Shown here: piece after piece, positions 36,733-49,704 of the stretch
Layout of the letters: each line of letters begins with the position of its first letter
Numbering within the stretch: position 1 is the stretch's first letter
Assembly (NCBI GenBank): GCA_021613535.1
Contig: CP075495.1
Span: 11,904,001 to 11,968,000, forward strand
Reading direction: 5' to 3'
DNA: 64,000 bases
Source of the DNA: Adineta vaga
Lineage: Eukaryota > Rotifera
Position numbers and translations under genes: made by a program
Notes under the pieces: generated by a model
Databases searched by the model: none
What the model saw: the letters and a program-made list of their open reading frames with translations, nothing else
What the model was told of the DNA's origin: nothing

Positions 36733-39700
36733 TCATCGAACACGAATTGATGAACTACCACGAACGGAATTATGTTTCTTTCGCGGTTCAACAATATTAT
36801 TCGATAATTCACTTGCTTTTGGTGAATTGTTAAGTTTTTCCTAAATGAAAAAGCAAAAACTTTTCAAACTAATCTTTGGTTTTTTCATCTCTCAATATTA
36901 CCTTTGCTTCATCTGGCATGAAAGGAATTGAATTAAGATTAGCATTTAATTCTTCACCATTTTCTTTTTGTTTAATCATCATTAAAGCAATATCAATTGG
37001 AAGTGTAAACCAAATCATATGCTTATAGTTATCTGGCACATTTAACGGAGGATCAGATGTATAATCAATTGCATCAAATGCACGACGTACAGCATCAGCA
37101 GCCATTAATTTTGCTTCACGAAATGGATCCTTTGAAAATGATAAAGAATAGATTAAAAAATAATGATGAAAATAGATCAGTTTATACATACCATTTTCTC
37201 TCCACGAGCTGGCATTGTTTGTTTTTTACTACTATAGTATTGCATTTTACCAGATTTATAAGTAATATCTCTAAGACTTGTTTGAGCTAATGAAAAACCA
37301 CTACGATGACTCCAACCAGCTGTAACTGGATTATAGGTATACTAAATAATAAGAAGAATCAATAATAGATCTAGATTTTCATTTCATACTTACTAGTGGT
37401 AAAAATTTCCATCCGTCTGTAGCTACAAATTGAACAGCATGAAGAATATATTCAATTTCATAATCATTAGCAAAGAATGATAAATTAAGACGTGTAAAAC
37501 CTGGTCTAAAATATAAATTCATAATAAAAACTAACAATAAAGACAGATCTATTATTTACTTCATCATTACAGTTCGAACAATATTATCATCACCTCGTGC
37601 ACTAGAATAAAACAAAAAGAGGAAATAAATATTTTATTGAAAACTTTCTTTGAACAAACCAAGCATCTTCAGTCATAAATTTGCAATAAATATCTGTTTT
37701 AGCATTATCGATATTCAATAAATCCAGTGCATATGGTCCTGCACAAGCACAACCAGATCGAACTTGTATACCAAATAGATCATTTAATAGAAGACAAACA
37801 AAATTATGATGCAAATATTTGCATACACCTGGTACATAGATAAGAAAAGAGAAGATTGGTATACGTGGAACTATCTGAGATCCGAGAAGAATTAATGTGT
37901 CATTTTTTTTAAAACGTCGATAAAAGCGTTTACAAAGTTCATCTTCACGTGTTTGTAAATAATTCATATCAATTGCATCTTTCAATTGAAAAACAAGTCC
38001 AGCACGTATACAACCGACTATATCCGGTGTGCCACCTTCTTCACGAGTTTCAATATTATGATTATATTCATGGCATGTACGAGTAACGAAATTAACGGTA
38101 CCACCACCACAAGCTTTTGGAGCTTTTAGACTAAATAAAGATTTTTTTGCAATTAATATGCCTATAGAAAGCAAAACAATGTCGTCGTTTTTCTTTTGTC
38201 GAAAAATCAAAAATCAAATTTCTAACCTGGTGTGCCTGGTCCACCAACAAATTTATGTGTAGAAATAAATATTGCATCTTTATAACCAGTTGCGGAAGAA
38301 TTCATATCAATTTTCACATAAGGTGCTGCTGTAGCATAATCCCAAAGAACAAAGCCAGAATGTTCATGAACCAATGTTGATATAGCTTCGACATCAGTTA
38401 GAATTCCACTGATATTACTAGCAGCATTCAATGAACATATAATACGTTTATTTAATTTTGAATAATGTTTTAATTGTTCTTCTAATACTGCTTTATCAAG
38501 TATACCTTGTTGTGTTGTTGGAATGCGGATCATCTTCATGAGAAAAGAAAGGAAAAGAAAATGTGATAATAAAATAATGAAAGAAACTTTCTAATTCTGA
38601 ACTCACTTCAACACCTGTTTCTTTCCATGGTAATATATTACTATGATGTTCAAATGTACTGATAATAACAACTGTATTATTTCGAATAGCTTCATCCTGA
38701 AGATGAAAATTAACAACAAGTGTATGCACAGCACCTGTTGAACCAGTACCAGTAAATAATAGAACATCATCATCATTGGCATTAACAGATTTTTTAATAA
38801 TAAAACGAGCTTCTTCACGAAATTTAGTTGATTGTTGTGCACATAAACTTGTTTCACTATGTGTATTACCATAGCTATATTACGAAATACAAAGAAACAA
38901 ACGAATAAATTTGATAAAAAGAAAATAATCGATTTAAATTTTATCTTACAGAGGTAAAACGGTACTTTTAATATAAGTTTCAATGAAGTGTAATGGTCGA
39001 CCTGATGCTGTATAATCACAATAGATCACTGCAAAATGGGAAAGAGAATAAATATTAGGAAATAATTAATTGAAAAAAAAAAGAAAAACAAAATAACATA
39101 CTTCGTCTAAAACCCCATGGTCCTTGAAAGATATAATCTTTCCCAATAACATTTTCTTCAATATACTGAAGAAGCTTAGGACGAAGTGAAACACTTGAAG
39201 TTGTTTTTGCTGATGAACTATGAGTTGTAGTTGTTGGAATAACAGGCGTCATCGTTCCAAATCCACCATTACTACTTACTGATGGAAGATGTTCTTTTGT
39301 TGGCTGTTTAACTTTTGACAGTTCTGTTCGACTTATGGAGTGACGTCGTTTTTTTGCTGTTAATGCCACCAATGTCAATGATTTTGGATTGACTGTACGT
39401 GGCTGATAATGAATAGTAGGGGAAAAAAAAGTTTAGTTAATTTATCGCATAAATAACATAGAATCGAGCGAGGGAAGAGAGACAAGAAGACATCGAATCG
39501 AAATGTATCATGTTTTGTTAGTAGGAAAAAAAGCGCCATGTATGTATTGTTTGTTTATTTTTACCTCAGATGGATCTTCATTTTCACTGGAAGGTGAATC
39601 GGATTCATAACAACTTGAACCACTGTGAAGACGTTGCCGCTGTTGATGATTGTCAGATGATGATTGTCGTTTTGAATGATATTGATGATGACGACACAAT

Positions 39701-40270
39701 TTCGGAGATTCAAATGACATTGCAGATGATAAGGCAGAAGTTACTGCTATACCATTATTATTCGTAGACAGATGAGATTTCTCATCAATTTTTACATTGG
39801 AAATTGTACGAATAATTGGTCGAAATAAAGCTGGATTTTGTAATGTTGTATTATTCATCCACATATTCGGTGATGATAATGGGACCATATTAATTGGACT
39901 GGAACGTTGAATTTGTTGTTGAATTGGTGATGTTATTGGCGGTGATGAACGAGGTACTATTTGATCACTTCGATATTTCTGTTTTTGTTGTTCTCGTGGC
40001 TGTTGTTGAATATATCGAATAGATGTTAGACCTGTCGTTGGATATGTTGCTTGGATTGATTGTAATTGATTGTATGGATAAAAGACAATATTTGGTTGTT
40101 GTGGTTGAGAATACATTGGTGGCGGCTGAGGTGTTGGTTGTTGTTGATGATGAAGTTGCTGTTGATGCTGCTGCTGATGTGGATGCATTGTAATTAACTA
40201 TGTGAACGAATATTTTTTTTACATTCATTTTTATTAATTATCATACCTGTGTTGATGAATATGGAAACAT
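36733..40270 (-). CDS. Class V aminotransferase-like PLP enzyme with Q/H/P-rich N-terminus
   Basis: Twelve exons: 40270-40247, 40197-39565, 39402-39102, 39028-38950, 38874-38607, 38533-38227, 38161-37660, 37601-37560, 37505-37394, 37341-37192, 37129-36902 and 36840-36733. All are in phase, 917 residues. Residues 1-320 are disordered, rich in Gln, His, Pro and Ser. The fold-type I PLP domain follows, with YCDYTASGRPLHFIE, YGNTHSETS, FTGTGSTGAVH, WDYATAAPY, the Schiff-base lysine K529 in STHKFVGGPGTPG, and FGIQVRSGCACAGPY. This resembles a cysteine-desulfurase-like family common in bacteria and found in some invertebrates. The substrate is unknown. The last 170 residues continue past the enzyme core and end in a basic Ser/Arg tail. 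The 8-codon first exon is inferred from splice signals. Confidence 0.87.
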
Positions 40271-41932
40271 AGTGACTGTAGATAATGTTGTTTCTGATTT
40301 CTATCTAAAAAAAGAAACAGGTGACATTATTATGGGATAGAATTTTACAGTAAATGATGATTATTTCTTTGATGCTAGGGAAGGTGAAATTAGTGTTGTT
40401 ATTATTATTATTATTATTATTGAAAAATACCAAATGAGAAACAATGTATAAACACAAAAAAGAGAACCTTGATTTTTGTTTCGCATTTATTTGAATACTT
40501 ACGTAATATGCATAGATAGATGGAGGACGAATGACAGAGAATATTTTGCAATGAATATGTTAATAATATTAACTTTTTATATAGTAATTGTCAAGAAAAA
40601 TGTTATGAACATATATATATATATATCATTGTTAGATATAAAGAAATAAGGTCAAAATTATACAAATAATAGACATATGGAATAAGGAACCTTTTTTTTT
40701 ATTAGATATGTTCTTCTTTGGAATAAAATGAAACTTAAACAAAACTGAAACTTTGAATAATAAAGTTATAGATTGAAAAAGAGAAGAGAAAATTTATGCA
40801 TTACTGGCTCAAAGTTACTTTTAGCGATATATATATTCGATGTGTACATGAGTATCTGAATTTAGTAAGGAGAAGAAGACGAAGTAGAAATCAAAATTGA
40901 TTGAGGAAAAAAAACGAAAAAAGCCTTGGTAGATAGACAAAATATATGATGTGTCTTTTCTCTTTCTCTCCTATCCATAGCTCAACGTTGACATATAACA
41001 TTGATAATGTGAGTGATGATGATCAAGATACTCATTATATCTGCCATAAAGGTAAGAATGATATCAAAAATATATTTCTCATATGTTTATTATGTTGACC
41101 TTCGAGAATAAATATAATAACTAGTAACAAAGATCGATAGAAAGTAACTGAAAACTATTTTTGTTAATTTAAATCAATAATTATAGGTATGTTTTTGTTT
41201 TCGTCCACTACATTAGTCGTTTGAGTCATTTGCTATTTCGTTCTTTCAAGGTTTGTAGAACGATAATTAATTACTAGAGTATCAATTTCTTGTCGATACA
41301 AACGAAAACAAATTCATTTCTCTTACCTGGAATATTTCGTTTCTTCATGTCAATTCAAAATTTGTTTCAATAGAATAAATAAATCAAAGTTTTCTCACTC
41401 AGGATAATCTTGTTCATAGATTTTTGAGAGAACAAAACAAAAAAATTCGTTTAGGAAAATTTTCTTTTCATGACTGGTCAAAATGTATACATATCACCTA
41501 TGTAATATATCATTTATATCTGATATTCTTTTTCTTTTCTCATGATCATACATATATATATATATATATGATTTCCATTGAAAGGAGAAAAAACGATGAG
41601 TCTACGGTAACAAAACCGAGACGTCATAATAAAATTTTGCCTTTTTTTCCCTCTTTTTAACGTTCCGCTCGGTGTATTTATCGATATATATATAGATAAA
41701 TATATGATGTTGCGGTTTGTTTCGTCTCTTTTCTTAATATGTCTAGGCATACTAATGACGAATGATGTTTATGTATTCTACAAATATGATATAAATGGAG
41801 AAGAATATAATATAGCGAATATTGTTTCTTGTTGTCTTAAGATACAAGAAAGATTGAAGAAGAAGAAGAAGAAGAAAAAAGAGAATAAATCAATTGAGTA
41901 TTCTTTGCTTTTGCAGAAATTTGTTTGAATAT
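40271..41932. other. 1.66 kb intergenic region
   Basis: Gap between the aminotransferase start and the CCDC181-like stop, both on the minus strand. It contains ATT trinucleotide runs near 40397-40422, several TATATA blocks (about 40610, 41550, 41685) and a GAAGAA run near 41860-41880. Open frames are short and AT-driven. I see no gene or mobile element. Confidence 0.5.
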
Positions 41933-44473
41933 TTATGTGTAACCGAAAGATCGTGCTAATTGAAGATCTTGTTGAAGTTGATAACGTTTTAATGAACGTC
42001 GTTGATGACGACGTAAACGACGAGTTTCAAGACGTAATCGACGTTTTTCTTCTTTGGATTGTTCATACTTTTGACGTAACCAACTAAATTTAGAAAAAAA
42101 AGGAATAAACAAATGCATGATCGAAGTTTTCAAATAGAAGAAAGCTTACCGTCGAAAGGCTCGATGATCGTTCTGTTGTTGAGAATTATGTATCGAGGAT
42201 GATGATCCACCGGATGTCATGTCTTCTTCTCTAGCTTGTAATTTTTTAAATTCATTTGCCATTGTTATTTCACGATCTTTACGTTCAATCCATTGTTTAT
42301 ATTTCTTCTCTCGTAATTCTTCTAATTCTTGTTCACATTTCATTTGACGTGTCTATTTCAATGTAAGATTTAGTTTTCTTTTGAAAGAATTAAATAATGT
42401 TTACTTCTTCTTCTTCTCTTTCCATACGTTTTTCTTCAATGAGTCTTCTACGTTCAGCATCTTTATCATGTAGCCATTTTTCATAAGATTCTTTTGCTCT
42501 AGCTAAATCTTCTTTTCGTTTAGCATCAGCCTACAGACAAACAAAAGAAAACATTTCGTTTAATTGACTTTCTATGAATATAGAGCATGAAAATCAATCA
42601 TAGATGTCTCACATTTCTACTTCATACATTCTTTTTATCGATCATTTTCTATGTGACCTTGATTTATTATGTGATGACTCTTTGCTACATTGAGTGCATA
42701 GTTATAATGTTCGATATTTGAAAATTTCTTTTTCGTTTTATCTTACTTCCTCTTTTTTACGACGTTCTTCTTGTAGTTCTGCTCGTTTTCTGTCCGCTGC
42801 TTTTCGATTCATTTCATCAAAATCGACACTGGATGGTCTATTTGTTTGTTTGTTTTTGAAATACAAATAAAAATCTAAGAAAAAATTTCAAAAAAAATCT
42901 TAAACTAACTTGATTATAAATGATTCTATTGATTTCGAAACAGTCGCACTAGAAATTATATATCAAGATAAAATCAATCGTAAATACGAATTTGATCTAC
43001 CTTTTTGCTCTCTGTTGATTATTTGTTGTTGATCTACTTTTATTAGAAGACAAGGATTTTGACATGGGATCATTGAATTTCTTATCAGCTCGTTTTCCAT
43101 TATCAGATGATTTTGGTCTTGTTAATAATGGTTGAGAACGATATAGTGAATCAGATTTTGCATCTGTTACTTGAGTATTTTTTGTTGTAGATTTTTGCTT
43201 ATTATCATTATCAGAATCAGAATCAGAATCATTCAGTGAACGCTGAGCGGTATAATCATCTTGATCTTGCAATTCAAATTGGCCATTTTTAGCTACAAGT
43301 ACAGTATTTTGCAAGGATTTTGATGATGAAGATTGTGTTGTCACATTCGAACTCTTTGCAGTATTTGGATCATCATCATTTTCACTGAATTTCGAGGGTG
43401 ATGAATTATCTAAATACAAATATCAATTCATCATAAGTTCTATTGATATTTCAACCATCTATGCAAGTTATATTTTCTCTGTTTTATATTGCATGAAAGT
43501 TTGAATGGAAGACAAAGTCATAAAAATTTATATGTTCTTGTTTTTCTCCCTTTGTAGACGTATATTTGCAAAAGCAAACAGTTAGAAAACAAGTTTTATA
43601 GACACATAAATTGCCTTACTAAAAAATTACCTTCACGTATCGATGAACCATTAGTAGTGTTTGCATTTGATGTAGATCGTCGATCAGCGACCGGTGCACC
43701 ATTATAAAATTGCATAGCTTTAATTTGTTCTACTAATGTCGGTGTTCCTTTTGGTTGTGTATCATTGAGTGGAACAGTATACGTATGAGGATTACCGTCA
43801 TTTTGTGAACCAATACCATTCGTAGATGATTCTTCTATAACAGGTGAAATAGGTTGTTTAGTAGCAGAATCTCTTGTATTTTCATCTTCAGGTTCTTGAA
43901 CGATATCAACTGCTTTAACAACAGAATCAAATGAAACACGTTGTCGATGTATTAATTCAGCTGGTGTATTATCATGCTCAAATACTTCATTGGCTCTTTT
44001 TAGTCTTTCTTGAATAGCTTGTCCATAATCAAAATTACTTCCATCATCGAAATGTAATTCATCTATGTCAATAGAATAGATAGTTTTTGTTATTTATTAA
44101 TAAATAAATGAAAATTGTTTTACTATACCATCATCTGGATCAATGAATGGTTGATCAGAAGTTGAAGTGCGATAGGGCATATGATCATTAAGTTGTGTTA
44201 AATCATCAACTGAATTTGATAGATTATTATCTTCTCGAAAACCAGTAGTTACATGCTGTTGTTTCATTGTTGATAAATTCGTATCTAAAATATTGCCATG
44301 AAAAAAAATCCTATTCTCAAAAGAAGACACAAACCATCTGAATGTTGACGTAAATGAGATGATCCGAAATCCGTATCTTTGGTTGGAAATCGATGACTCG
44401 AACTTGATAATTTTAAATCATCTGATATTATTGGAACTGATCGGTCATACGATGAAAATGAAGTCGTGGTCAT
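41933..44473 (-). CDS. CCDC181-like coiled-coil ciliary protein
   Basis: Nine exons: 44473-44335, 44284-44129, 44062-43631, 43409-43001, 42948-42910, 42837-42747, 42530-42405, 42352-42150 and 42083-41933. All are in phase, 581 residues. The N-terminal two thirds are acidic, Ser/Asn-rich and disordered. The C-terminal third is a highly charged coiled coil, with repeated KRxEExxRAKExYExW and KYKQWIERKDREI patterns. It ends in AFRRWLRQKYEQSKEEKRR and a very basic tail. Organisation and the C-terminal WLRQK/KWL signatures match CCDC181, a microtubule-binding protein of motile cilia and sperm flagella. The assignment rests on pattern, not alignment. It faces CFAP221 head to head across 493 bp. Confidence 0.65.
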
Positions 44474-44966
44474 CGTTATTTTGATTCTATGCTATCATAA
44501 TCTGCATATGTATATATTTTCTTTTCTTCTCTTCAAATATTCATACCCTAATAAAAACACCAACGACACAAAAAAGAACGGATGTTAAATAAACAAAAGT
44601 TTACAAATAGTCCTTCAAGAATAATTATAAAGAAAAAAAAGTCATAGAGAGAAAGAAAGGAAAAAAACTTTATATTTTATTTGATAATATACATGGCTTC
44701 AGTTCCGTATCGACATGAAAAAGTTCATGTTTGATCGTATCTCATGACAACAAAATCTTTACTTTCGAGAAAATAATGTTTTTATGAAATAAAAAGTTTC
44801 TCTTATGAATATTAAATTTCTTTAGATTAGTTTTCAAATCTTTGATCAAAGAAAAATTCTATTTCATAGATGTCACTCTATGAAAATTGTTGCTTAGCAA
44901 ACCTTTGATATTGATGAAATCAAATGGTTTATTCAAAGAACTTTCATAGATAGACGAAAAAGAACG
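44474..44966. promoter_or_regulatory. Bidirectional promoter of two ciliary genes
   Basis: A 493-bp spacer between the start codons of the CCDC181-like gene (minus) and CFAP221 (plus). It has no reading frame of its own. Head-to-head placement of two motile-cilium genes makes shared control plausible, supported by the X-box-like motif listed separately. Confidence 0.55.
44889..44901. promoter_or_regulatory. RFX X-box-like site
   Basis: GTTGCT-T-AGCAAA, an imperfect inverted repeat. The left half fits GTTRCY fully. The right half fits RGYAAC at five of six positions, with a 1-bp spacer. It lies 65 bp upstream of the CFAP221 ATG. RFX transcription factors bind such sites in ciliary gene promoters of animals. 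The match was found by eye. Confidence 0.5.
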
Positions 44967-47900
44967 ATGAGTGATTTAGCCCTAGAATCTCAATCTCCAT
45001 CTTTATATGGAATAGCACCACCCGTAACTGATGAAGCTATGGAAATTAAACGAAAAGCATTAGAGATTCTTGTCGCTCAACCAGAACGAAATCGACTTCC
45101 AGTGCCTAATCATCTTTTGAATTCAAGTAAGAATTTATTTTCTTATTTCTGTTATTTATTTTTGTATTTATTAGAACTTTTCGTTAAATTAAAACGTAAT
45201 CAATTAATTGAAGTTACACCACATGAAATTCATTTTGATGGATTTGATTTAAATCAAATTCAAACACGTGAATTACATATATTAAATCGTTCATCTGAAG
45301 TTTTACGTCTTGATATTATTCCTCCTCAAACATCATTCTTTCAAATTGATTACAAAAAACCTCAACGTCTTGTAACTGGTTTTTCTATTCATGTGAAAAT
45401 TTTATTTAAACCAACTCAATGGCAATATTATCATGATGCTATACGTATTCATACACCTGAACGAGATCATCATGTTATTGTACCCATACATGCCTATCCA
45501 ATTATTTTATTAGATGGTATTTTACCAAATACATATCAATTTCCTAATACACCACTTGGACAAGTGTATGTAGGTGTTTATAATGAATATATCTATCTAA
45601 ATAATAATTTCTTTCAATAGTTCAACAAAAACATTTTCATTTCAATCAGGAGCACCGGTGGACTTTCAATATCGTATTGAAATTCTTAGTCATGATTCAG
45701 CATTAACAATTCAACCAATGGAAGGTAACGAAAATGTCAAATTAACAATAATTATATGAATATATTTTCATATTTCGATAGGAATTATTGAACAATCTAA
45801 TGTGACAAATATAACTGTTACATATGCACCAACAGCATTTTGTACATCACGTTTATCGATTGCTATCATTGTATCACAATTTCATATTCAACCGTTTACT
45901 TGTACATTTGTTGGAAAATGTTTACCAGGTCTTGCCAGGTAATGAATCATTTTTATTACTATAGAAATTATGAAGATAATCAATTGTGTATTCAGAGATT
46001 TAGCAAAAAAAACCTTGGGTATGAGCGGTCAATTTTCCACAGATAATATCAATTTAGTCACAAAGAAATTATCAAATGTTACGTCTTCAATACTATCGAC
46101 AACAACCAAGCAAAAATCACCTAAACAACCGATGACTGAATCAATTGTTGGTACTGATATTGAACGTGATGGTTTACGTATACCGAAAAAAATTGATTCA
46201 ACATGGGCAGTATCGAAAGTTCTCTTACAGAAAAAAGGAAAAGTTGCTTTGAAAGATTTACGAAGATTCAATGAATTATCTCTCGAAAATCAACTTGGAC
46301 TTACTCGACAAAGAAAAGTAGAAATGATAATCTAATTCTAAAAGTTCATTCTTCTATTTGTACTCATTGTTAGGAAACAATCTTTTTACAAGATGTCAAT
46401 CGTATTGAAGATGAAGAACAACGAAATAAAATTCGTTGGCAAACGAAACTTGGTTTTGATGCATTATCTTCAACAGAACGTGAAAATATTCTTAATAGTC
46501 GACAAATATCTTGGGATGAATATTCGGTTATTATTTCAATCACATCTTAATTTGATTAATCATTTTCATTCGATTTAGATTCGTATTGGTCATCCGATAC
46601 CAGAAGATGAATATGTTCGAGATACAGTTGGTTATTCAGAACAACGAACTGTTCGATCACTTGATATGGTAAGATAATATTTATTCGATGTGTGATATTA
46701 CAACGAACATACAAAAACTTCTATTGATAGAAAATCCGCACCAATGCTCAGTTCGATTTACATACAAATAATCTTTGGCATAATCGATTGCAAGTTCTTG
46801 ATCGTTTTGCACAAGCAGCTCGAAAAGTAAAGTAATTATAAACATGTCGAAAGATTATACATCTTTATTAGATTATTATCAAACGACGTCTTGCTAATCA
46901 TCTGAAAGCATTACAAACATATATAAATACTTATAAAAAAGCAAAAACTGGTAAGAGAAAATGAGTAAATTATAAATGAATGTATTCAAAAGAATACTTT
47001 AGATAAAGATATTGATCAATATGTATTTGAATATTTTAAAATTCTTCGTGGTGAAACATTAGAAACTGATGGTCATCTATTAATCATTCGAAATAGTTCA
47101 ATTGGTACATTTCATTTACCACGAAGTGAAGAAGATGAACAAGATAATTCGAATGTAAAATTACATACATATAATGAAAAGAAGAAATTTTCAATCCTAT
47201 AAATGTACTTGTCTTTTAGACTATTGAAAATATAACATCTGTCAATACACCACAAATGAGTTTTAAACTTCGTTATGTTCTACCTGCAATGGCATTAACT
47301 GTACCACATCAATATAAATTACTTAATTATCAAACAACTAATCCATTACTGATGAGATATGATTATACTACACCTAAACTTGCTCGATCATTACGTGTTG
47401 GAGCTGAAGATGAATTAATTCAACTTGATGAAGCAACAAAAGTAAAATCATCAGACATTATCGCACAAATCAACGAAAAACCTACGATAATTACACCATC
47501 TATTCCATCTTCATTACTTTCAGCACCTATTTATCATCCTCTTACTGTTTTCGTATGTTTCTTTTGTTTACGTATTACTTTGCTATTGATCATTTCTGTT
47601 TTAATCTAGAATCCAACACCGGGTGTTATGACCTATGAAACTCAATTGCCCTATTCTGCTATTGATTCAGATAGTGCTGTTTGCCCTATACCATTGATTG
47701 AACGACCTGGATATTCTTCAACAAGTCGATATCTTGATCGAGAAGTAAGTTTTGCTCTTGTTATTTTTTTCATTATTTAGCAAAAATAAATATATTAATT
47801 AATCATTTGAATATTTTAAACAGGATGTTATTCAAGGAACAATGACATGGAAAAGTATGAGTAGTACAGGTCTTTCTGCTGTTTCTCAAATATCAACTAT

Positions 47901-48784
47901 GTCTAATATTTGGCTTCCGAGATGGTTTGTAAAAGACTTCTTTTCGTTCAAATTCAATTCTTTGTATATTTGTTTGAATCAGGAACGATACATTTTCTCC
48001 AGATATATTACCTTCAAGTGTACCACCACTCTTACATGAAATGCCTACAACTGATCGTAATCAAATTTTAGAGGAGTATGTTTAATAATAAAATTCCTTT
48101 TCCAGAAAAATAAAATTCCTCTTGATTTTTATTAGTGATATGAATGAAGAAACTAAACTTGTTTTGACACCTGAAATGATTCGTGCTGAGTTCATTGCCT
48201 CACATATTAATCCAACAGCAACTACAAATGATAAACAAGAGTAAGTTATACGTAGGAGATTTTGTTTTACAATTGAAATACTTCTTAAATTAGTAATATG
48301 TTTAAGAAAAAGAAATCGACGATATCTTCATCGACACAGTAGGTTTAACACGTGTGATAGTTTTTTTTTAGCATGACACTAGTTTGAAATAAAATAGAAT
48401 GATTATCTTGTAAGATTGATGATGAAATTGATCGTTTTCTTTTCTTTTCTTTAGTGTATTTCCTTCTGGTGATAAATTACCGGAATCGAATGTTTTACTT
48501 TCTATGCATGGTCGACCATCTCGGTAAGATTGAACTCTATCGTAATGAGAAAACATCTTGACAAGTTGTTCTTTTTTTTGTGTTTCTTTAATTTATAAAG
48601 ATTTCAACGTGAACAAGAACTTGATTATTTTCAACGAAAAAAATTCGGTCAATTAACCGATCGAATTAATAAACGTATGGAAAAAAATCATGACATCATT
48701 CGCTCTGATTTATCCCTATCATCTGATCATCATCATCAACAACAGCAGCATCAGGCACCCATATTAAATGAACCGTCTCAATAA
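44967..48784 (+). CDS. CFAP221: CFAP221 (PCDP1), central-apparatus ciliary protein
   Basis: Seventeen exons: 44967-45126, 45175-45565, 45621-45724, 45782-45938, 45996-46317, 46374-46526, 46579-46668, 46731-46826, 46872-46950, 47003-47154, 47220-47552, 47610-47744, 47824-47924, 47983-48075, 48136-48240, 48455-48523 and 48601-48784. All phases agree, 907 residues. The N-terminus matches the family: VPNHLLNSK, TPHEIHFDGFDLNQ, RLDIIPPQTSFFQIDY, then an ASH/MSP-like beta domain with FKPTQWQYYHDAIRIH and FCTSRLSIAIIVSQFHIQPF. The rest is mostly helical with a Q/H-rich C-terminus. CFAP221 sits in the C1 projection of the central pair of motile axonemes, where calmodulin-linked complexes tune beating. 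No lesions seen. Confidence 0.93.
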
Positions 48785-49704
48785 AGACAGTGATTATTGT
48801 TTTTCCTCGATAATAACAATTCTTTTTCTGTCGATATTAATTTTATCTTCGTTTTTATTTGGTTCTTCATCTTCATCTTGTCTTTACTTACTAAGACGAT
48901 GATCGAATGTCATTCTTTCTATATATCTTTTGAATTAATTGAACAAATAGAATGACTGACTTTCTTGCTTGTCTGCATCTTTCTCGGCAATGATCTAGAC
49001 AATAATCAGAGCGTGCACGGAAACTCTACTGCAGCTCCCACTCTTTGCCTCTCGTCTGTTGTTACGATTGTAGGAAGAAGAGAAAAAAAGGGAAGACCCC
49101 GCAATTTTGATGAAGATGAACCATGTTATTTTTTTTTTACAACGTCTTGCTGTTGTTTATAGTAGTTGTATTGAAAACGGCGATGGGAAAGAAACGAAAG
49201 AAGGAGAAAATAAGAGCTCATTTCCATCTCGATAGTATAGCCTTGAATTTTTTGCTCGTTCTCATGCTGCCGGTGTATGTGAATGCCCAAGAAAAATCTG
49301 ATGATGCCAGTGAGTAGTGGTTATAGTTTCCACAAGCAAATATATACGAGAAAAAGGAAAAAAACGAGGAACCACAAGAAAAAAGAGAGCAAGACAGAGA
49401 CAATCGTCGGGTAAATAATAATGCTCATGCACATACGCTGCATTCGCGTATAGAATAACATCGAACAGGGCTTGTGAAGTAAGAGAAAAAAAGAGAAGAA
49501 AAAAAACGACAGCGACGACGACGACGGCGAACAAGAAGAAGAAAAACCAAGAGGAAAACAAGTAGCGAACGGGAGACCGAGGTGACAAACGACTAAGTTC
49601 GTTCGTTTGGATCGCGAATAGATGTGAACAAAACAACAACTCATAGACCTTACAAACGCTTACTTTTCTTTCCAAGATATATAATAACTCGTAGTGAAAA
49701 AGAA
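48785..49704. other. Spacer and probable VAT1 5' leader
   Basis: About 920 bp between CFAP221 and VAT1. The distal part is unusually purine-rich, with AAGAAG, GACGACGACG and AGAGAAAA tracts at about 49320-49560. Long reverse-strand frames in this tract come from low complexity. It likely contains the VAT1 promoter and 5' untranslated region. Confidence 0.5.
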
